A stretch of DNA of 64,000 nucleotides from Microbulbifer taiwanensis (GTDB lineage: Bacteria; Pseudomonadota; Gammaproteobacteria; Pseudomonadales; Cellvibrionaceae). The DNA lies in NCBI RefSeq assembly GCF_014904815.1, contig NZ_JACZFR010000014.1, forward strand, positions 35,867 through 99,866, read 5' to 3'. Within the stretch, counting starts at the first letter, position 1, and the number at the start of each line of letters is the position of its first letter. Below are positions 8,996 through 18,055 of this stretch, one piece after another. The notes below the pieces were generated by a model. The model saw nothing but the letters and a program-made list of their open reading frames with translations. It ran no database searches and was not told where the DNA came from. The translations under genes and the position numbers were made by a program.

Positions 8996-9567
8996 GCGCC
9001 GGCCTCCTCTGCTTCCCGGTGGCAGACTTGTTTGGCGATGGGGCACGGGGTGTCTGTGCTGGAGGCCTGCATCAGCTGTGCCAGGGCACGGCCGAACTGC
9101 GCCAGTCCCTGCAGCGCCAGGGTGAACGCCGCCAACGGAATCAGGCTCTTGAGCAGGAAGACCCCGGGCAGGCCGCCGGCACTGGCGCTGGATTCGAGCA
9201 CTGCCCAGCTGCTGGCGGCGAAATGCCAGCTTCCCACCAGGATAAAGGCGCACACCGGTAGCAGGAACACCAGTGTGCCCACGGCATTGACCCAGGCCTT
9301 GCCGCGTTCGCCCATGCGGCGATAGAAGACGTCCACCCGCACATGGGCGTCGGCATGCAGGGCGTAGGCCAGGCCCAGCATAAAGGCGGCGCCGTGCAGA
9401 TAGACCACTGCATCCTGCAGCGCCACCGAACCGCCGTCGAAGCCGTAGCGCAATATCACCACTGCACTCTGCAGCAGCACCATTGCCAGGGTGAACCAGC
9501 CAAGTAGGTGGCCGGCGCGGCTGGCCAGCCGGTCGAGGAAGCGCGCGCTCCCGAGCAGAAGGGACAT
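8992..9567 (-). CDS. dctQ: TRAP transporter small permease, DctQ type
   Basis: A 191-residue four-helix membrane protein. DAVVYLHGAAFMLGLAYALH followed by DAHVRVDVFYRRM is the conserved TRAP small-subunit core. It overlaps dctM by 4 bases, so the two are translationally coupled. The cysteine-containing C-terminal tail (about residues 170-191) is not part of the family core. Its promoter region (9568-9749) is shared with the divergent pstS. Confidence 0.92.
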   Translation of the reverse strand: MSLLLGSARFLDRLASRAGHLLGWFTLAMVLLQSAVVILRYGFDGGSVALQDAVVYLHGAAFMLGLAYALHADAHVRVDVFYRRMGERGKAWVNAVGTLVFLLPVCAFILVGSWHFAASSWAVLESSASAGGLPGVFLLKSLIPLAAFTLALQGLAQFGRALAQLMQASSTDTPCPIAKQVCHREAEEAGA

Positions 9568-9657
9568 GGGGAGATCTCTCAGTACATCTTATTTTTGTCG
9601 TGTGAACGGAAGCCTACCGCCTAGGCGGATTCGGCGCCAGCTGTACTATCTGGCGAT

Positions 9658-9697
9658 CTGTAACCTTTTTGTCATCTTTCATTCATAGAATCGTCAC
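9658..9697 (+). promoter_or_regulatory. Tandem Pho box upstream of pstS
   Basis: Four 7-mers at strict 11-bp spacing: CTGTAAC, TTGTCAT, CATTCAT and TCGTCAC, separated by cttt, cttt and agaa. The first two make an almost ideal PhoB box (CTGTNAN, 4 bp, CTGTCAT). A possible -10 (TACATA or TAGCAT) follows within 9704-9713. This predicts PhoB activation of pstS under phosphate limitation. Confidence 0.88.
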
Positions 9698-9749
9698 CCG
9701 TTCTACATAGCATCGCCGCGTGAACCCAATACACACACTGGAGTTATCC

Positions 9750-10817
9750 ATGAACAAACGCCCTGTTGCCAAGAAAATAGTGGCTTCGTCCCTGGCGGCA
9801 CTGACTATCGCCGCGTCCCAGGCGGCCATGGCGGCCCGCGATCATATCAGCATCGTCGGCTCTTCCACCGTCTACCCCTTTACCACCACCGTAGCCGAGC
9901 GCTTCAGCCGCGCGACCCAGTTCAAGACTCCGGTTGTGGAATCCACTGGTACCGGCGGTGGCATGAAGTTGTTCTGCCAGGGTGTGGGCGAGAACACCGC
10001 AGACATCACCGGCGCCTCTCGCCGCATCAAGCAGTCCGAACTGGACATGTGTAACGACAACGGCGTCGATGTGGTCGAGGTACAGGTCGGCTTCGACGGC
10101 ATAGTCCTGGCCAACGCCAAGACCGCCAAGCCGTTTGAACTGAGCCGCAAGGACATTTTCCTGGCCCTGGCCAAGGAAGTACCGAATCCTGACGGTTCCG
10201 AGATGCTGGTTGAAAACCCCTACAAGACCTGGAAAGACGTGAATCCGGCCCTGCCGAATGCCAAGATCGAAGTCCTGGGCCCGCCCCCGACATCCGGCAC
10301 CCGCGACGCTTTTGCCGAACTGGCGATGGAAGGCGGCTGCAAGAAGTTTGACTGGATCGCAGCCAAGAAGAAAGAAGACAAGAACGCCTATAAGGCCATC
10401 TGCCACACAGTGCGTGAAGACGGTGCCTATGTGGAAGCCGGCGAGAACGACAACCTGATCGTGAACAAGCTGGTGGCCAACCCGAATGCGCTGGGTATCT
10501 TCGGCTTCAGCTTCCTGGACCAGAACGCCGACAAGGTGCAGGGCTCCCTGATCGAAGGCAACGCGCCGACATTCGACTCCATTGCCGAGCAGAGCTACCC
10601 GGTTTCCCGTCCGCTGTTTATCTACGTGAAGAAGGCCCATGCCGACGTGGTTCCGGGCATCAAGCAATTCCTGGCCGAATTCACCAGCGAGCGCGCCTGG
10701 GGTGATGAGGGCTACCTGGCCGACAAGGGCATGATCCCGCTGCCCACCGCCAAGCGCCAGCAGGTTGCCACCGACGTGCGCAAGCTGAATGCCCTGAGCA
10801 ACCTGGCTGCGAAATAA
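9750..10817 (+). CDS. pstS: Phosphate ABC transporter substrate-binding protein PstS
   Basis: A 355-residue periplasmic phosphate-binding protein. The signal peptide ends near ASQAAMA|ARDHI. IVGSSTVYPFTTTVAERF and the phosphate-contacting TGTGGGMKLFC and GASRRIKQSE segments match the PstS/SphX type. An upstream GTG 10 codons earlier is rejected; the ATG at 9750 has GGAG at proper spacing. It is the first gene of the pst operon, under a tandem Pho box, and is followed by a hairpin that should lower transcription of pstCAB relative to this abundant protein. Confidence 0.95.
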   Translation: MNKRPVAKKIVASSLAALTIAASQAAMAARDHISIVGSSTVYPFTTTVAERFSRATQFKTPVVESTGTGGGMKLFCQGVGENTADITGASRRIKQSELDMCNDNGVDVVEVQVGFDGIVLANAKTAKPFELSRKDIFLALAKEVPNPDGSEMLVENPYKTWKDVNPALPNAKIEVLGPPPTSGTRDAFAELAMEGGCKKFDWIAAKKKEDKNAYKAICHTVREDGAYVEAGENDNLIVNKLVANPNALGIFGFSFLDQNADKVQGSLIEGNAPTFDSIAEQSYPVSRPLFIYVKKAHADVVPGIKQFLAEFTSERAWGDEGYLADKGMIPLPTAKRQQVATDVRKLNALSNLAAK

Positions 10818-10856
10818 GACCGATTCCGGAAAAACACCAAGTAAACGGACTTACCG

Positions 10857-10884
10857 GCCAAGCCCGAGAGGGCTTGGCTTTTCT
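10857..10884 (+). terminator. Intrinsic terminator/attenuator between pstS and pstC
   Basis: GCCAAGCCC-gaga-GGGCTTGGC is a perfect 9-bp stem with a 4-base loop, followed by TTTTCTT. It lies 39 bases after the pstS stop and 75 before pstC. Partial read-through would give more binding protein than permease. Confidence 0.85.
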
Positions 10885-10959
10885 TATATCTGCGCACAAT
10901 GCAAACGCAACAAAAAGTCCGGATAATGCCGGCAATAAACCTGATGGCACGGTAAATTG

Positions 10960-12339
10960 ATGCAAACACCTACCTTGTTCGCCCTGCTATTGCTGCTGGT
11001 ACTGGTGGCCTATGGCACTGGCTTCAGTCGCGCGCTGGCGGCCGCGCGGAGCCGCGGCGGAATGCGCAACCTGTCTTCGCTGCCCAGCTATTACGGCCTG
11101 CACACCGCGCTCTGGTGCGGCCTGCCGGCGCTGCTGCTGCTGGGCGCCTGGCTCGCTTTCGACGACGCGATCATCCGCGCGCTGGTGATGAACGGCATCG
11201 CCGACAAACCGGACACCATCGCCGGGCAGAACCTGCTCTACGCGCAGATACAGAACCTGGCCGCTGGCCATCTGTTCGGCGACGCGTCGCCACAGGTGCA
11301 GGCCGCCGCCGAGCGCCTGAGCAGTCTGCAGAGCGGTTCGCGCAACCTGCAGGCGGCGCTGAGCCTGATACTGGCCAGCGGTCTCGGCGCCTTCGCGGCG
11401 CTGCGCTTTTCGCCGGAGCTGCGCGCCCGCGAAAAGGTGGAAAAGGTCCTGCGCGGTGTGCTGATCACCTGCGCCTGCGCCGCCATTTTTACCACCGTCG
11501 GCATTCTGCTGTCGGTGCTGTTCGAGTCCCTGCGCTTCTTCCAGTCTGTGCCGGTGACCGAATTCCTGTTCGGCCTGCACTGGAGTCCGCAGATGGCCCT
11601 GCGCGCGGACCAGGTGGGTTCCAGCGGCGCCTTCGGCGCCGTGCCCCTGTTCACCGGTACCCTGATGGTCTCCGCCATCGCCATGTTCGTGGCGGTACCG
11701 GTGGGCCTGATGTCCGCTATCTACCTGGCCGAGTACGCCAGCAAGCGGGTGCGCGCCATCGCCAAGCCGATTATCGAAATTCTCGCCGGTGTCCCCACGG
11801 TTGTTTACGGCTTCTTCGCCGCCCTGACGGTCGCGCCCTTTATTCGCGACCTGGCCAACTCCGTGGGCCTGCAGGCCTCCAGTGAGAGCGCCCTGGCCGC
11901 CGGCCTGGTGATGGGCATCATGATTATTCCGTTCATCTCGTCCCTGTCCGACGATGTGATCAATGCGGTGCCCCAGTCTCTGCGCGATGGCTCCCTGGGC
12001 CTGGGATCCACCCGCTCCGAGACGGTGCGAAAGGTGGTCATTCCGGCGGCCCTGCCGGGGATCGTCGGCGGTGTGCTGCTGGCGGTATCCCGCGCGATCG
12101 GCGAGACGATGATCGTGGTGATGGCCGCGGGCCTGGCCGCCAATCTGACCGCCAACCCGCTGGAGTCGGTGACCACCGTGACGGTGCAGATAGTCACCCT
12201 GCTGGTGGGCGACCAGGAGTTCGACAGCCCCAAGACCCTGGCCGCCTTTGCCCTGGGCCTGATGCTGTTCGTTTCCACCCTGGTACTGAACTTTATCGCC
12301 CTGCACGTAGTGAAAAAATACCGGGAACAGTATGACTGA
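10960..12339 (+). CDS. pstC: Phosphate ABC transporter permease PstC (long form)
   Basis: A 459-residue inner-membrane permease, much longer than the roughly 320-residue enterobacterial PstC. The N-terminal 200 residues add membrane segments (LFALLLLLVLVAYGTGFS, YYGLHTALWCGLPALLLLGA) and an extracytoplasmic stretch. The canonical BPD_transp_1 core follows (VPLFTGTLMVSAIAMFVAVP, VPTVVYGFFAALTVAPFI) with its EAA-like loop SLRDGSLGLGSTRSETVRKV. The start is taken as ATG 10960; a TTG lies directly before it. The last codons overlap pstA by 8 bases. Confidence 0.92.
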   Translation: MQTPTLFALLLLLVLVAYGTGFSRALAAARSRGGMRNLSSLPSYYGLHTALWCGLPALLLLGAWLAFDDAIIRALVMNGIADKPDTIAGQNLLYAQIQNLAAGHLFGDASPQVQAAAERLSSLQSGSRNLQAALSLILASGLGAFAALRFSPELRAREKVEKVLRGVLITCACAAIFTTVGILLSVLFESLRFFQSVPVTEFLFGLHWSPQMALRADQVGSSGAFGAVPLFTGTLMVSAIAMFVAVPVGLMSAIYLAEYASKRVRAIAKPIIEILAGVPTVVYGFFAALTVAPFIRDLANSVGLQASSESALAAGLVMGIMIIPFISSLSDDVINAVPQSLRDGSLGLGSTRSETVRKVVIPAALPGIVGGVLLAVSRAIGETMIVVMAAGLAANLTANPLESVTTVTVQIVTLLVGDQEFDSPKTLAAFALGLMLFVSTLVLNFIALHVVKKYREQYD

Positions 12340-13633
12340 TTCGACCCAAACCAATTTGACGCAGCAGCAGGTACGCGAGCGCATAGAGCAGCGTCTCGCC
12401 AGTCGTCACCGCAAGGAAAAACTCTTTCGCGGCCTGGGTATCGCCAGTATCGCCTTTGGCGTGCTCGCGGTAGTGGTCCTGTTCACCGATATCATCGGCA
12501 AGGGCAGCGGCGCCTTCGTGCAGAGCGCGATAGAGTTGCGCGTGCACTACGACCAGCAGGTGCTGGGTATCGACGAGGTGGACGACGAGAGCCTGGCCTG
12601 GGCCAACTTTACCGGCGTGATCCGCGAATCCCTGCGCGAGCGTTTTCCGGAGGTGAGTGGTCGCGGCGAGAAGCGCGAGCTCTACAGCCTGGTCTCCACC
12701 GGTGCGCCCTTCACCCTGCGCGACCGCCTCAGGGCCAACCCGGAACTGCTCGGCAAGACCGAAACCCTGTGGCTGGCCGCCGACGACGACGTGGACACCT
12801 TCGTCAAGAGCCTGTCCGATACCGAGGAGGGCTTTCGCGGCCGCACGTCGGAGCAGAAGGCCGGCTGGATACAGCAACTGCTGGGCAGCGGCGAAATGAA
12901 GAAGCGCTTCAACAGCACCTTCTTTACCAACGGCGACTCGCGAGAGCCGGAGCAGGCCGGTATCCGCGCCGCGCTGATGGGCTCCCTGTTCACTCTGCTG
13001 GTGACCCTGGCGCTGTCCTTCCCGATCGGTGTGGCCGCGGCCATCTATCTCGAGGAGTACGCACCCAAGAACAGGTGGACTGACCTGATTGAGGTGAATA
13101 TCAACAACCTCGCTGCGGTGCCGTCCATCGTTTTCGGCCTGCTGGGCCTGGCGATCTTTATCAATTTCTTCGAGCTGCCGCGTTCGGCGCCATTGGTGGG
13201 CGGCCTGGTACTGACGCTGATGACATTGCCGACCATCATCATTTCCAGCCGCGCCGCACTGAAGGCGGTGCCGCCGTCCATCCGCGAGGCAGCCATGGGC
13301 ATGGGCGCCTCGCGCATGCAGGTGGTCTTCCACCACGTGCTGCCGCTGGCGATGCCGGGGATGCTCACCGGCGCCATCATCGGTATGGCGCAGGCCCTGG
13401 GCGAGACGGCGCCGCTGCTGATGATCGGCATGGTGGCCTTTATCGTCGACGTGCCCGGTGGCGTTACCGATCCGGCCACGGTACTGCCGGTTCAGATTTT
13501 CCTCTGGGCCGACAGCCCCGAGCGCGCCTTCGTCGAGCGCACTTCCGCCGCGATCATGGTGCTGCTCAGCTTCCTGATCGTGATGAATACCAGCGCGGTG
13601 CTGCTGCGCAAGAAACTCGAGCGCCGCTGGTAG
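12332..13633 (+). CDS. pstA: Phosphate ABC transporter permease PstA with large periplasmic insert
   Basis: A 433-residue permease, about 140 residues longer than E. coli PstA. After the first membrane helix (residues 36-55) a hydrophilic domain of about 160 residues (roughly 60-215, the DUF3333-type region) precedes the permease core beginning at [20 protein letters not shown]. The EAA loop is [20 protein letters not shown]. The 8-base overlap with pstC implies coupling. It pairs with PstC to form the phosphate channel. Confidence 0.92.
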   Translation: MTDSTQTNLTQQQVRERIEQRLASRHRKEKLFRGLGIASIAFGVLAVVVLFTDIIGKGSGAFVQSAIELRVHYDQQVLGIDEVDDESLAWANFTGVIRESLRERFPEVSGRGEKRELYSLVSTGAPFTLRDRLRANPELLGKTETLWLAADDDVDTFVKSLSDTEEGFRGRTSEQKAGWIQQLLGSGEMKKRFNSTFFTNGDSREPEQAGIRAALMGSLFTLLVTLALSFPIGVAAAIYLEEYAPKNRWTDLIEVNINNLAAVPSIVFGLLGLAIFINFFELPRSAPLVGGLVLTLMTLPTIIISSRAALKAVPPSIREAAMGMGASRMQVVFHHVLPLAMPGMLTGAIIGMAQALGETAPLLMIGMVAFIVDVPGGVTDPATVLPVQIFLWADSPERAFVERTSAAIMVLLSFLIVMNTSAVLLRKKLERRW

Positions 13634-13677
13634 CGGCCCCGCACCGCAAACCGAGTGCTAAGATAACGGGATTATTT

Positions 13678-14553
13678 ATGAACACCATGACCCTGGACGC
13701 CGCCGGAGCCGAGCCGGCAAAGCCCGAATCAGTGGAAAGAAAAGCCGTGGATACCCTGACCAAGGTGCGCGAAACAGTGGGCCAGCCGCTGTGCGACGAC
13801 GCCAAGCTGCGCATGCGCAACGTCAACGTCTTCTACGGCGAGGCCCAGGCCATTCACGATGTGAGCCTGGATATCGGCCGCAACGAGGTGGTGGCGATGA
13901 TAGGCCCGTCCGGCTGTGGCAAGTCCACCTTCCTGCGCTGCCTGAACCGCATGAACGACACCATCGAGGGCTGTCGCGTCGAGGGTGAACTGTCCCTCGA
14001 TGACGAACCCATCTACGGCCCCAGGGTGGACGTGGTACCGCTGCGCGCGCGGGTGGGCATGGTGTTCCAGAAGCCGAATCCCTTTCCCAAGTCCATCTAC
14101 GACAATGTCGCCTATGGCCCCAAGATCCACGGTATCGCCAGCCGCCGCGCGGAACTGGACGAGATCGTCGAGAACAGCCTGCGTCGTGCCGGTCTGTGGA
14201 ACGAAGTGAAGGACCGCCTGGACAAACCCGGCACCGGTCTCTCCGGCGGCCAGCAGCAGCGCCTGTGTATCGCCCGCGCCATTGCCGTCAGCCCGGAAGT
14301 GATCCTGATGGACGAGCCCTGCTCGGCTCTGGATCCCATCGCCACCGCGCGCATCGAGGAGCTGATCGACGAGCTGCGCGAGAACTACACTATCGCGATA
14401 GTGACCCACTCGATGCAGCAGGCCGCGCGGGTCAGCCAGCGCACCGCCTATTTCCACCTGGGCCATCTGGTGGAGGTCAACGATACCGAGACGGTATTCA
14501 CCAATCCGCAACACGAATTGACCGAGGCCTACATCACCGGCCGTTTCGGTTGA
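13678..14553 (+). CDS. pstB: Phosphate ABC transporter ATP-binding protein PstB
   Basis: A 291-residue ABC ATPase energising PstCA. Walker A is GPSGCGKST (about residues 78-86), the signature LSGGQQQR, Walker B VILMDEP, and the switch histidine is in IAIVTHSM. The first 40 residues are an extra N-terminal leader before the usual start region [14 protein letters not shown]. The start is ATG 13678, 44 bp after pstA; a second in-frame ATG is three codons on. Confidence 0.95.
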   Translation: MNTMTLDAAGAEPAKPESVERKAVDTLTKVRETVGQPLCDDAKLRMRNVNVFYGEAQAIHDVSLDIGRNEVVAMIGPSGCGKSTFLRCLNRMNDTIEGCRVEGELSLDDEPIYGPRVDVVPLRARVGMVFQKPNPFPKSIYDNVAYGPKIHGIASRRAELDEIVENSLRRAGLWNEVKDRLDKPGTGLSGGQQQRLCIARAIAVSPEVILMDEPCSALDPIATARIEELIDELRENYTIAIVTHSMQQAARVSQRTAYFHLGHLVEVNDTETVFTNPQHELTEAYITGRFG

Positions 14554-14569
14554 TCAGAGGGAGACCAAT

Positions 14570-15271
14570 ATGGAAATGCATTTCGATCAACACATCTCCC
14601 GTCAATTCAACGAGGACCTGGAAAGCATCAAGACCGAGATGCTGGAAATGGGTGGCATGGTCGCTCGCCAGGTGGCCGATTCGGTGGATGCCCTGTCCAA
14701 CGCCGACAGCGAGCTGGCGGAAAAGGTACTGCGTGTCGAGGAGGAGATAGACAAACGGGAGATGGCGTTGGACGAACACGCCACCCTGATCATCGCCAAA
14801 CGCCAGCCGGCGGCCTCAGATTTGCGCATGGTGATGTCGGTGACCCGCATCGCCCGCGACCTGGAGCGCGTCGGTGACGAGGCGCAAAAAATCGCCAAGA
14901 TGGCCATAGCCCTGACCGACGAGGGCACCTCACCGCGCGGCTACACCGAGATACGCCATATCGCCAACGCCGTGCGCAAGATGCTCAACGATTCTCTCGA
15001 CGCCTATACCCGCTTCGACGTCGATTCCGCAATGCGCACTCTGGCGGAAGATGAGCAGGTGGATATGGACTACCGCACCGCAGTACGCGAGCTGATCACC
15101 TATATGATGGAAGATCCGCGCAGCATCTCGCGGGTGATCAATGTCCTCTGGACTCTGCGATCCCTGGAACGCATCGGAGACCACGCCAAGAATATCTGTG
15201 AGCAGGTGGTCTACCTTGTGGAGGGCGCGGATATCCGCCACGGCCACGAGGACAAATTGAAAAAAATCTGA
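14570..15271 (+). CDS. phoU: Phosphate signalling regulator PhoU
   Basis: A 233-residue protein of two three-helix PhoU bundles. The metal-cluster-type motifs DLERVGDEAQKIAKMA in the first repeat and SLERIGDHAKNICEQVVY in the second are both intact. It communicates Pst transport state to PhoR and represses PhoB signalling when phosphate is plentiful. GAGGGAGA precedes the ATG, 16 bp after pstB. It is the last gene of the operon, closed by a strong terminator. Confidence 0.96.
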   Translation: MEMHFDQHISRQFNEDLESIKTEMLEMGGMVARQVADSVDALSNADSELAEKVLRVEEEIDKREMALDEHATLIIAKRQPAASDLRMVMSVTRIARDLERVGDEAQKIAKMAIALTDEGTSPRGYTEIRHIANAVRKMLNDSLDAYTRFDVDSAMRTLAEDEQVDMDYRTAVRELITYMMEDPRSISRVINVLWTLRSLERIGDHAKNICEQVVYLVEGADIRHGHEDKLKKI

Positions 15272-15310
15272 TTACAGCTTTCGCAGAAGTGAGATTGTCC
15301 AGTTGAATCA

Positions 15311-15339
15311 AAAATGGCCGCGCAAAGCGGCCATTTTTT
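15311..15339 (+). terminator. Intrinsic terminator of the pst-phoU operon
   Basis: AAAATGGCCGC and GCGGCCATTTT form a perfect 11-bp stem around GCAAA, ending in TTTTTT. It starts 39 bases after phoU. Confidence 0.93.
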
Positions 15340-15359
15340 ATGGTGGCGACACGGATGCC

Positions 15360-15686
15360 ATGCCGATGAAATATATTTTCGAAGTCCATATCAAGGAGGG
15401 CCACACCGCCGAGGAGTACGCTAGAGCCTGGGTGCGCGCCTCCGAACTGATCCAGCGGGCCCCCGGTGCGCTGGGCACCGAGCTGCATCGCAAGATCGGT
15501 GACCCGACCACCCTGATTGCCATTGCCAGCTGGGATAGCAAGGCACACCGGGATGCCATGGAGGCGAATCGCGACCCGGAGATCGACGAGATCATCCGCG
15601 CCGCGGCCCCCTTTGTCGAAGTGCGGCCAATCGGCGAGTTCGAGACGCCGGAATGGGTGGTAAACCCACCGGACAGGCAGTGTTGA
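15360..15686 (+). CDS. Antibiotic biosynthesis monooxygenase (ABM)-domain-like protein
   Basis: A 108-residue protein that looks like a dimeric alpha/beta-barrel (ABM) domain: a first strand KYIFEVHIKEGHTAEEY, then GALGTELHRKIGDPTTLIAI and a helix with SWDSKAHRDAMEA. Such proteins are small monooxygenases or heme/quinone binders, and the ligand is not evident. The open frame extends upstream through the phoU terminator, so the start is set at ATG 15360 (or 15366), after the hairpin. It appears to be monocistronic. Confidence 0.7.
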   Translation: MPMKYIFEVHIKEGHTAEEYARAWVRASELIQRAPGALGTELHRKIGDPTTLIAIASWDSKAHRDAMEANRDPEIDEIIRAAAPFVEVRPIGEFETPEWVVNPPDRQC

Positions 15687-15741
15687 AATAGTTTCAGGTG
15701 TTAGCGTCTGTAGCCGGGCAAATATCGCGCGAAACAATTCA

Positions 15742-15769
15742 TTTACCGTTCAGGAAAAATCCTTAGAAT
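15742..15769 (+). promoter_or_regulatory. Candidate sigma-70 promoter of the porin-like gene
   Basis: TTTACC and TAGAAT are separated by 16 bp, with the -10 about 40 bases before the start codon. No Pho-box-like repeats were seen here. Confidence 0.45.
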
Positions 15770-15811
15770 GCGCGGCTCCTATCGGAACTACAGTTAAACA
15801 AGGAAATTGTG

Positions 15812-16636
15812 ATGAAATTCAAATTTGCCGCGCTTCCCCTGATGGTCTTCGCAGCCTCTGCAGCCGCGGAAGAATACACCTCCATCTCTGAAGCCAACTA
15901 CACCAATACTGAGTACGCTTCCACCGATACCGACCGTTTCGATATCGGTACCACCTATTTCTTTGCCCCCAAGGAAAGCCTGGGCCCGCTGAAAGAGTTT
16001 GAATACATCAACAAGGTAACCAATATCGGAGCCGGCTACAGCTACCTGGATTTCGATGGTGGCGACGCGGATACCCTGAACGTTCGTGGTGAATATTTCA
16101 CAGCCAGTGGTTTTGTTTTCGGCGCTTCCTATTCCGATACCAGTTTTGATTCGGATTTTCAATCCGGAGATTCTGACAGCCACACCCTGTCTGCCGGCTA
16201 CCTTTTTAATCCGGATTTCCTCGCCCAGGTACACCGCGTGAAGGGCGATGATAGCGATGCTGTTTACTTTGCGGACCTGCGCTACAACCACCGCCTGAGC
16301 GGCAATGACTATATCGGCTTCAACTTCGTTGCCGACGACGAGTTCGACAGCCGCACCCTGTCATCCAAGCTGTTCAAGGACCTGGGGGGGGAGACTTACC
16401 TGACTGCCAACGCGACCTATGTCAGCAACGACGATGCTGACAACTACTGGTCCGTCGGTGCCGAGTACTACTTTAGCAAGGAAACTTCCGTTTTTGCCGA
16501 CTACGACGAAGTCGAAACTTTCGAGCTGGGTGTATCCCACTTCTTTAACCGCAATGTCGCCGGCAAGCTGGCTTACACCACCAACAACGACACCGACGTC
16601 GACGCATTCCTGCTGGGCGTAACCGTCCAGCTCTGA
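15812..16636 (+). CDS. Putative outer-membrane porin / beta-barrel protein
   Basis: A 274-residue protein with a Sec signal peptide cut near AASAAA|EEYTS. The mature part is a series of alternating strands rich in Tyr, Phe, Asp and Ser (FDIGTTYFFAP, IGAGYSYLDFDGG, YWSVGAEYYFSKETSVFADY), ending LLGVTVQL as for a beta barrel inserted by Bam. It resembles the small putative-porin family of marine gammaproteobacteria. AGGAAA precedes ATG 15812; a GTG one codon earlier is ignored. The strongly acidic loops suggest cation preference, which is inference only. Confidence 0.75.
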   Translation: MKFKFAALPLMVFAASAAAEEYTSISEANYTNTEYASTDTDRFDIGTTYFFAPKESLGPLKEFEYINKVTNIGAGYSYLDFDGGDADTLNVRGEYFTASGFVFGASYSDTSFDSDFQSGDSDSHTLSAGYLFNPDFLAQVHRVKGDDSDAVYFADLRYNHRLSGNDYIGFNFVADDEFDSRTLSSKLFKDLGGETYLTANATYVSNDDADNYWSVGAEYYFSKETSVFADYDEVETFELGVSHFFNRNVAGKLAYTTNNDTDVDAFLLGVTVQL

Positions 16637-16658
16637 TCGCCGGTTTCAGCCGGAAACG

Positions 16659-16687
16659 AAAAGGGCCGCATCGCGCGGCCCTTTTTT
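16659..16687. terminator. Bidirectional terminator between porin and M48 protease genes
   Basis: AAAAGGGCCGC and GCGGCCCTTTT form a perfect 11-bp stem around ATCGC, followed by more T. Flanking A and T runs allow use by both convergent genes. Confidence 0.88.
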
Positions 16688-16702
16688 ATTGTTACTGTTC
16701 CG

Positions 16703-17989
16703 TTATCCCTGATTCCCGATCGCCTGCATCCGCGCCTGCGCCTTGCTGCCGATATCCCCACCGGCGCTGGCCGCTGTCTGGTAGTGGCTGTAGGCATTCC
16801 TGGTATTGCCCTGCTTTTCGTACACCTGCCCCAGATAATAGTGGGCGTGCGGTGTCTCCAGGTAGCGTAGCGAGCGATTCAGGTCCCGCTCCGCGGCTGT
16901 ATAGTCCTTCAATTGCGCGCTGACCATGCCGCGCTTGAGCCAGTTGGAGAAGAGTGAGGGGTTCTTCTGCACCGCGCGATCGTAGGCGCTGTGGGCACTC
17001 TTGTACTGCTTCTTGTGGGCCAGCAGATCGCCCTCGAGGGCGTAAAATGTCGCCTCCCTGGGCTGCTGCTTCTGCGCCTGCCGCACCAGGCTCAGGGCTC
17101 GGTCGTACTGCTTGTCGTTGATGGCCGCCATGGCGTCGTCGTAGCTCTTGTAGGCGTCGGCGTCACGTTTCAGCTGGGCTATCGCCTTCTGGTAGGCGGC
17201 GCGATTGCTGGTGCCGCCCTTCGGCAGCTGTTTGGCGTGCTGGATATTCGCGTCGACGCGCGACTGTGACGGCGGGTGGCTGGCGAAGAGCGCCTGCAGG
17301 CCGCCAGCCTGCCGGCCTTTGGACAGCTCGACAAACTTGCGCTGCAGCCGCACCGCGCCCTGGGAATCGTAGCCGGCCGCGGCCATGTATTTCATGCCGT
17401 ACTGGTCCGACTCCAGCTCATTGCTGCGGCCGTAGCGGGCGATATAGGCGGAGCCCCCCAGCTGGCCGCCCAGCGTTACCAGGTCGCCATAGGCTGTTTC
17501 CCTGGTAGCGGCGCCGAGTACGGCCAGGCCGGCGCCGAGCACCTGCTGCTGGGACATGGCCGCGGCCGAGTGGCGCGCGGCGGCGTGGACTATTTCGTGG
17601 CCGAGCACGGCCGCCAGCTCGGCCTCATCTTCCAGCAATACCAGCAGGCCGCGGTTGACCGCTATCTTGCCGCCCGGCAGTGCCCAGGCATTGGGCACCG
17701 AGTTGTTCAGCACCACGAACTCGTAGGGCAGCTGTGGCTGGTCTGAGACCTTCGCCAGCTTCTGGCCGACGCGGTTGACATAGGATTGCAGAGCCGGGTC
17801 GATATTGTACTGGCCGCCCTGCTGCTGCTGGTTGATCGGGTATTGCTGCTCGCCCAGCGCCAGCTCCTGGCCCTGGGACATCAGCGACAGCTCCTGCTTG
17901 CCGGTGACCGGGTTGACGGCGCAGCCGGCCAGCAGCGATGCGACCAGGGCGGTCGCAACAGTATTGAATCTGAGTGTGCGCGAGATCAT
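16703..17989 (-). CDS. M48 family metalloprotease lipoprotein with TPR domain (BepA/YfgC-like)
   Basis: A 428-residue periplasmic zinc protease. Lipobox SLLAGC (Cys23), peptidase M48 motif HEIVH at residues 131-135 with a downstream NELESDQYG supplying the third ligand, then a C-terminal tetratricopeptide region (about 270-420, for example YALEGDLLAHKKQYKSAHSA). BepA in E. coli assembles or degrades LptD and BAM substrates; the same architecture here suggests outer-membrane quality control. GGGAGGAGG precedes the ATG. It differs from E. coli BepA in carrying a lipid anchor. Confidence 0.88.
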   Translation of the reverse strand: MISRTLRFNTVATALVASLLAGCAVNPVTGKQELSLMSQGQELALGEQQYPINQQQQGGQYNIDPALQSYVNRVGQKLAKVSDQPQLPYEFVVLNNSVPNAWALPGGKIAVNRGLLVLLEDEAELAAVLGHEIVHAAARHSAAAMSQQQVLGAGLAVLGAATRETAYGDLVTLGGQLGGSAYIARYGRSNELESDQYGMKYMAAAGYDSQGAVRLQRKFVELSKGRQAGGLQALFASHPPSQSRVDANIQHAKQLPKGGTSNRAAYQKAIAQLKRDADAYKSYDDAMAAINDKQYDRALSLVRQAQKQQPREATFYALEGDLLAHKKQYKSAHSAYDRAVQKNPSLFSNWLKRGMVSAQLKDYTAAERDLNRSLRYLETPHAHYYLGQVYEKQGNTRNAYSHYQTAASAGGDIGSKAQARMQAIGNQG

Positions 17990-18002
17990 CGCCTCCTCCC
18001 TG

Positions 18003-18008
18003 TATAAT
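18003..18008 (+). promoter_or_regulatory. Candidate -10 element upstream of the DUF4265 gene
   Basis: A consensus TATAAT sits 48 bases before the DUF4265 start, in the short gap between divergent genes. No good -35 was found at 17 bp. A minus-strand TTGATC-17-TATACA also overlaps this site but would leave almost no leader for the protease. Confidence 0.3.
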
Positions 18009-18055
18009 GCTCGGTTTTACCGCGATCAATTGTACACAGTCCGGGGAGCGAGGTT

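Noticed and set aside
10987..12384. A 465-codon open frame opposite pstC
   Set aside because: It is low-complexity (Gln, Gly and His-rich) and antisense to a clear permease; similar shadows lie opposite pstA, pstB and the symporter.
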